A stretch of DNA of 24,376 nucleotides from DATCLS01 sp036563805 (GTDB lineage: Bacteria; Actinomycetota; Acidimicrobiia; Acidimicrobiales; VFJN01): NCBI GenBank assembly GCA_036563805.1, contig DATCLS010000079.1, forward strand, positions 1-24,376, given 5' to 3'. Shown piece by piece: positions 20,975 through 24,376 of the stretch. Positions within the stretch are counted from its first letter, which is position 1. Every line of letters starts with the position of its first letter. Made by a program: the position numbers and the translations under genes. The notes beneath the pieces are model-generated. The model searched no databases. It was not told the DNA's origin and saw only the letters and a program-made list of their open reading frames with translations.

Positions 20975-22267
20975 GTGGCGGTGGTGACGGCGGTGCTCGC
21001 CGTGGGGCTGGTCCTGGCGGTCATCTGGCTGGCCGCGTCGCTGGTCTCGCAGCGGGCGGCCGTCACCCGGGTGGCGGCCGCGGCCCGGGCGCTCGACGCC
21101 GACCCGGGCCCGCTCACCGAGCGGGAGCCGGCCAGCCTGGACGAGGCCCTCGACCGCCTGGAGCGGGCCGTGCGCGACGCCACCGCGGCCCGGGCCGCGA
21201 TCACCAAGGCCGAGGCCCGGCTGTCGTGGGCTCTGGGGGCGATCGGGCACGGCGTGGTGATCGTCGACGACCGCGGCACGGTCGTGTACCGCAACGATCC
21301 GGCGGCGTCGTTCCTGGCCGGGCGCCACAGTGACGCCCTGGTCGAGGAGACCATCAGCTCGTTGGCCGAGGACGCCCTGCGGGGTCGGGCCGCCACCCGC
21401 GAGCTCGAGCTGGTCGGGCCGCCCCGCCGCATGCTCAACGTCCGGGCCGTGCCCCTGGAGGACCCGGCCCGCCCGTCGGGGGCCCTGGTCGTGGTCGAGG
21501 ACATGTCCGAGCGGCGTCGGCTCGAGAACGTCCGGCGAGACTTCGTCGCCAACATCAGCCACGAGCTCAAAACGCCGGTCGGCGCCCTGGCGCTGCTGGC
21601 CGAGACCCTGCTCGACGAGGACGACGTGACGGTCACCCGGCGGCTGGCCGCCCGCCTGGCCAGCGAGGCGTTCCGGGTGGGCCGGACCATCGACGACCTG
21701 CTGGAGCTGTCCCGGCTCGAGGGGGCGTCGGGCCTCCCCAACGATCCGGTGCCGGTGCCGGCCGTGCTCGCCGAGGCCGTCGACCGGGTCCGCCCCGCCG
21801 CCGAGCAGCGCCGCATCACCATCGCCGTCGACGAGCCGACCGAGCCCCTGGAGGTGACGGGGGAGCGGCGCCAGCTCGTGTCGGCCGTGACCAACCTCGT
21901 CGACAACGCCGTGAAGTACAGCGAGGAGGGCAGCCGGGTCGAAGTGCGGGCCCGCACCGACGGCACGTGGGTCGACGTGGACGTGCGCGACTACGGGATC
22001 GGCATCCCCCGCCGGGACCTGGAGCGCATCTTCGAGAGGTTCTACCGGGTCGACCGGGCCCGCAGCCGGGAGACCGGCGGGACCGGCCTCGGCCTCGCCA
22101 TCGTCCGGCACGTCGCCTCCAACCACCGGGGCGAGGTGCGGGTGGCGTCGCGCGAGGGGGCCGGGTCGACGTTCACGCTGCGGCTACCCGTCCGGTCCGG
22201 GCCCGCCGCCCTCGCCCATGCCGCCGCGACCACCGATCCGCCGAGGAGGCCGGATGACCAACCCTGA
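20975..22267 (+). CDS. senX3: Phosphate-responsive sensor histidine kinase, SenX3/PhoR-like
   Basis: A 430-residue kinase with a single N-terminal membrane helix (about 4-24), a short linker helix, a PAS-type domain (about 80-180; GAIGHGVVIVDDRGTVVYRND) and a complete kinase core. The H-box FVANISHELKTPVG carries phospho-acceptor His196; the ATP lid has the N box (VDNAVKYSE), G1 (DYGIGIP), F box (FERFYRVD) and G2 (GTGLGLAIV). There is almost no outside sensor domain, as in PhoR/SenX3 kinases that read phosphate through PstB-PhoU and the PAS domain. The GTG at 20975 has AGGAG seven bases upstream. Its end overlaps regX3 by 14 bases, so the pair is co-translated. Close to mycobacterial SenX3 in layout and size. 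Confidence 0.92.
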   Translation: MAVVTAVLAVGLVLAVIWLAASLVSQRAAVTRVAAAARALDADPGPLTEREPASLDEALDRLERAVRDATAARAAITKAEARLSWALGAIGHGVVIVDDRGTVVYRNDPAASFLAGRHSDALVEETISSLAEDALRGRAATRELELVGPPRRMLNVRAVPLEDPARPSGALVVVEDMSERRRLENVRRDFVANISHELKTPVGALALLAETLLDEDDVTVTRRLAARLASEAFRVGRTIDDLLELSRLEGASGLPNDPVPVPAVLAEAVDRVRPAAEQRRITIAVDEPTEPLEVTGERRQLVSAVTNLVDNAVKYSEEGSRVEVRARTDGTWVDVDVRDYGIGIPRRDLERIFERFYRVDRARSRETGGTGLGLAIVRHVASNHRGEVRVASREGAGSTFTLRLPVRSGPAALAHAAATTDPPRRPDDQP

Positions 22268-22961
22268 CGCCACCGTCCTGCTCGTCGAGGACGAGGACAG
22301 CTTCGTGGAGGCCCTCACCGTCGGCCTGCGGCGGGAGGGGTTCCGCATCGAGGTCGCCAAGGACGGCGCCGAGGCGCTCGAGCAGTTCGACGCGGTCAAG
22401 CCCGACCTCGTGCTGCTCGACGTCATGCTCCCGAAGATCTCGGGCGTCGACGTGTGCCGCGAGCTGCGCCGGCGCTCGTCGGTCCCGATCATCATGGTGA
22501 CCGCCAAGGGCTCCGAGATCGACACGGTCGTCGGGCTCGAGGTCGGGGCCGACGACTACGTCACCAAGCCCTACCGCCTGCGCGAGCTGGTGGCCCGGAT
22601 GCGGGCGGTGCTGCGCCGGCGCCTGCCGGACAGCGCCTCGCGCCCCGCCGGCGGCGAGGTGCTCGAGGTGGGCGACGTGCGGCTCGACCCCGAGCGCCAC
22701 GAGGTCGAGATCCGGGGCGAGCAGGTGCGGCTGCCGCTCAAGGAGTTCGAGCTGCTCGAGCTCCTGCTGGCCAACGCCGGCCGGGTCCTCACCCGCGACA
22801 CGCTCATCGACCGGGTGTGGGGCACCGACTACGTCGGCGACACCAAGACCCTCGACGTCCACATCAAGCGCCTGCGGGCCAAGGTCGAGAAGGACCCCTC
22901 GGTGCCCACCAGGATCGTCACGATCCGGGGCCTGGGCTACAAGTACGACGTACCTCGTTAA
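22254..22961 (+). CDS. regX3: OmpR/PhoB-type response regulator, RegX3-like
   Basis: A 235-residue regulator. The receiver domain (about 7-118) has the acidic pocket VEDED (12-15), phospho-acceptor Asp56 in LVLLDVMLP, Thr82 and Lys104 (ADDYVTKP). The winged-helix DNA-binding domain (about 140-233) has the typical LKEFELLELLLANAGRVLTRDTLIDRVWG and TLDVHIKRLRAKVEKDP, and the ending VTIRGLGYKYD. ATG 22254 follows GAGGAGG closely and lies inside the end of senX3. It is the likely activator at the PHO boxes before pstS and ppk1. It is the last gene of the phosphate block; the next gene has its own promoter-like hexamer. Confidence 0.95.
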   Translation: MTNPDATVLLVEDEDSFVEALTVGLRREGFRIEVAKDGAEALEQFDAVKPDLVLLDVMLPKISGVDVCRELRRRSSVPIIMVTAKGSEIDTVVGLEVGADDYVTKPYRLRELVARMRAVLRRRLPDSASRPAGGEVLEVGDVRLDPERHEVEIRGEQVRLPLKEFELLELLLANAGRVLTRDTLIDRVWGTDYVGDTKTLDVHIKRLRAKVEKDPSVPTRIVTIRGLGYKYDVPR

Positions 22962-22976
22962 GCCGCCGGCTTTCGT

Positions 22977-22982
22977 TACCCT
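22977..22982 (+). promoter_or_regulatory. Candidate -10 (TACCCT) for leaderless MFS gene
   Basis: TACCCT ends eight bases before the ATG at 22991, with no ribosome binding site between. The same hexamer occurs before ppk1. Confidence 0.4.
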
Positions 22983-22990
22983 CGCCAGCA

Positions 22991-24376
22991 ATGGCGTCCG
23001 ACGAAGGCTGGCGGCCCCTCGACCAGAGGCCCCGACGGGTCGGGGCCGAGGCGTTCCGCGTCTCGCCGTTCACGCGGCTGGCCCGCACCCACGCCGCTGC
23101 GGTGGCCGGCGACACGCTGATCGCGCTGGCCCTGGCCGGGTCGCTGTTCTTCTCGATGGAGCCCGACGCCGCCCGCGGGCGCATCGCGCTCTACCTGGCG
23201 CTCACGATGGCCCCGTTCTCGGTGGTGGCGCCGCTCATCGGGCCGGCGCTCGACCGGGCCCGGGGCGGCCGCCGGCTGATCCTCATCGGGGCGAACGCCC
23301 TGCGGGCGGTCATGTGCCTGTTCATGATCCGGCACCTCGACAGCCTCCTGCTCTTCCCGGAGGCGTTCACGGTCATGGTGCTGTCCAAGAGCTACGCCGT
23401 GGCCAAGTCGGCCGTCGTGCCCACGACCGTGCGCAACGACGGCGAGCTGGTCGAGGCCAACTCCCGGCTGTCGTTCCTGTCGGGGATCATGGGCTTCGTG
23501 GCCGCCGGCCCCGGCGGGCTGGCGTCGCTCATCGCCGGCAGCCAGGGCGTGCTGGTGCTGGCCCTGGTCATGTTCCTGGTGGCCGCCGGGTTCGCCACCC
23601 GCATCCCCGCCACCCGGGTGGCCAAGGACCCCACGAGCGTCGAGGAGCGCGAGGAGCTGCGCAGCAGCGGCATCCTCCTCGCCGCCTCGGCCATGGGCCT
23701 GCTGCGGGGGATGGTCGGCTTCCTCACGTTCCTCGTCGCCTTCGAGCTGCGGAACGACGACGCCGACCCCTGGCAGTTCGGCGTCGCCCTGGCCGCCAGC
23801 GGCCTCGGGGCGCTGAGCGGCTCGCTGGTGGCGCCGCTGCTGCGCCGCTCGGGCCTGGCCGAGGAGCGGATCCTGCAGACGCTGCTGGCCGTGACCGCGG
23901 CGGGCGGCATCTTGTGCGCCTACGCCGGCGGGCTGCCCGGCATGGCGGCGATGGCCGCCGCGGTGGGCACGGCGGCCGGCGGCTCGAAGCTGGCGTTCGA
24001 CGCCATCCTCCAGCGCGACGCCCCCGATGCCAACCGGGGCCGCTCGTTCGCCAAGTTCGAGACCCGGTTCCAGCTGATCTGGGTCGTCGGCGCGTTCATC
24101 CCGGTGGTCGTGCCGATCCCGGCCCGCATCGGGTTCCTGATCATCTCGGGCGGCGCGGCGTTCGCCCTGTTCTCCTATCTGGCCGGCATCCGGGCGCTGC
24201 GGGCGGGCAAGCCGCCGACCCGCCGCCGCAACCCGCTGGCCACCCTGGCCCGGCCGCTGGCCGACCGGGCCACCCGCGTCGTGCCCCGTCCCGGCGCGCG
24301 GTCGGCGGCGTCCGGCGCGGCCAGTCGCCTCGACGGCCCCCGGCCGCCGGACATCGACGCCGACCTGCCGCCGCCC
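22991..24376 (+). CDS. MFS-type membrane transporter, 3'-truncated by window edge
   Basis: The frame is open from ATG 22991 to the last base, 462 residues with no stop, so the C-terminus lies outside. About ten to twelve hydrophobic segments are visible: for example GDTLIALALAGSLFF, ALYLALTMAPFSVVAPLIGP, LILIGANALRAVMCLFMI, GVLVLALVMFLVAAGFA, FGVALAASGLGALSGSLVAPLL and IGFLIISGGAAFALFSYLAGI. LIGPALDRARGGRRLIL resembles the loop 2-3 motif (GxxxDRxxRR) of the major facilitator superfamily. After the last helix the protein continues as an Arg/Pro/Ala-rich tail of at least 60 residues. The substrate cannot be told. It begins 29 bases after regX3 with its own TACCCT hexamer; no functional tie to phosphate is visible. 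Confidence 0.8.
   Translation, partial: MASDEGWRPLDQRPRRVGAEAFRVSPFTRLARTHAAAVAGDTLIALALAGSLFFSMEPDAARGRIALYLALTMAPFSVVAPLIGPALDRARGGRRLILIGANALRAVMCLFMIRHLDSLLLFPEAFTVMVLSKSYAVAKSAVVPTTVRNDGELVEANSRLSFLSGIMGFVAAGPGGLASLIAGSQGVLVLALVMFLVAAGFATRIPATRVAKDPTSVEEREELRSSGILLAASAMGLLRGMVGFLTFLVAFELRNDDADPWQFGVALAASGLGALSGSLVAPLLRRSGLAEERILQTLLAVTAAGGILCAYAGGLPGMAAMAAAVGTAAGGSKLAFDAILQRDAPDANRGRSFAKFETRFQLIWVVGAFIPVVVPIPARIGFLIISGGAAFALFSYLAGIRALRAGKPPTRRRNPLATLARPLADRATRVVPRPGARSAASGAASRLDGPRPPDIDADLPPP

Noticed and set aside
1..24376. CRISPR array, tRNA, rRNA, insertion sequence, attachment site or replication origin
   Set aside because: No regularly spaced repeats, transposase or integrase motifs, terminal inverted repeats or RNA gene sequences were seen on reading both strands.

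Overview
The window is very GC-rich DNA with actinobacterial genes throughout: two WhiB-family Fe-S regulators, a SigE-type ECF sigma factor with a zinc anti-sigma factor, a SenX3-RegX3 two-component pair and PPK1. I infer Actinomycetota, possibly an Acidimicrobiia-like lineage; the class is a guess from gene style, not from a marker gene. I found no mobile element, prophage, CRISPR array, tRNA or rRNA. Coding density is high and no stretch over 300 bases lacks a gene.

Layout. (1) 1-5000: the 3' part of an M50-type membrane zinc metalloprotease converges, across a perfect 15-bp hairpin, on a translationally coupled minus-strand pair: an OafA-like acyltransferase followed by a large GT-C-like membrane protein. 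(2) 5000-6900: a macro-domain hydrolase is divergent from a WhiB2-like regulator, which converges on a glutamate formimidoyltransferase. (3) 6900-10450: tatA, sigE, an RseA-like anti-sigma factor, a second (antisense) whiB and a membrane HtrA protease, then a small acidic protein of unknown function. Mycobacteria carry a related set, sigE-rseA-htrA-tatB. Two promoter-like sites with the same layout (GGGAAC, 17 bases, CGTT or CGTA) lie before sigE and before the antisense whiB. (4) 10500-22961: a phosphate and polyphosphate block: ppk1, rmuC, a MutT-like NUDIX hydrolase, pstS-pstC-pstA-pstB-phoU, surE and senX3-regX3. PHO-box-like 11-bp direct repeats precede pstS and, in weaker form, ppk1. (5) 22991-end: an MFS-type transporter cut by the window edge.

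How it may work together (inference from families and context): SenX3-RegX3 senses phosphate status through PstSCAB and PhoU, and RegX3 would act at the PHO boxes to raise phosphate uptake and polyphosphate synthesis. SurE and the NUDIX enzyme sit in the same block and could handle nucleotides or polyphosphate. SigE with its anti-sigma factor, HtrA and TatA form an envelope-stress module that may also control a WhiB regulator. Several genes without a Shine-Dalgarno sequence have a TANNNT hexamer 6-8 bases before the start codon, suggesting leaderless transcription.

I did not find a clearly new multi-gene defence or biosynthetic system. The most interesting signals are regulatory: the paired SigE-type sites, the two PHO boxes, the hairpin and coupled frame between pstS and pstC, and the nested palindrome before whiB2.
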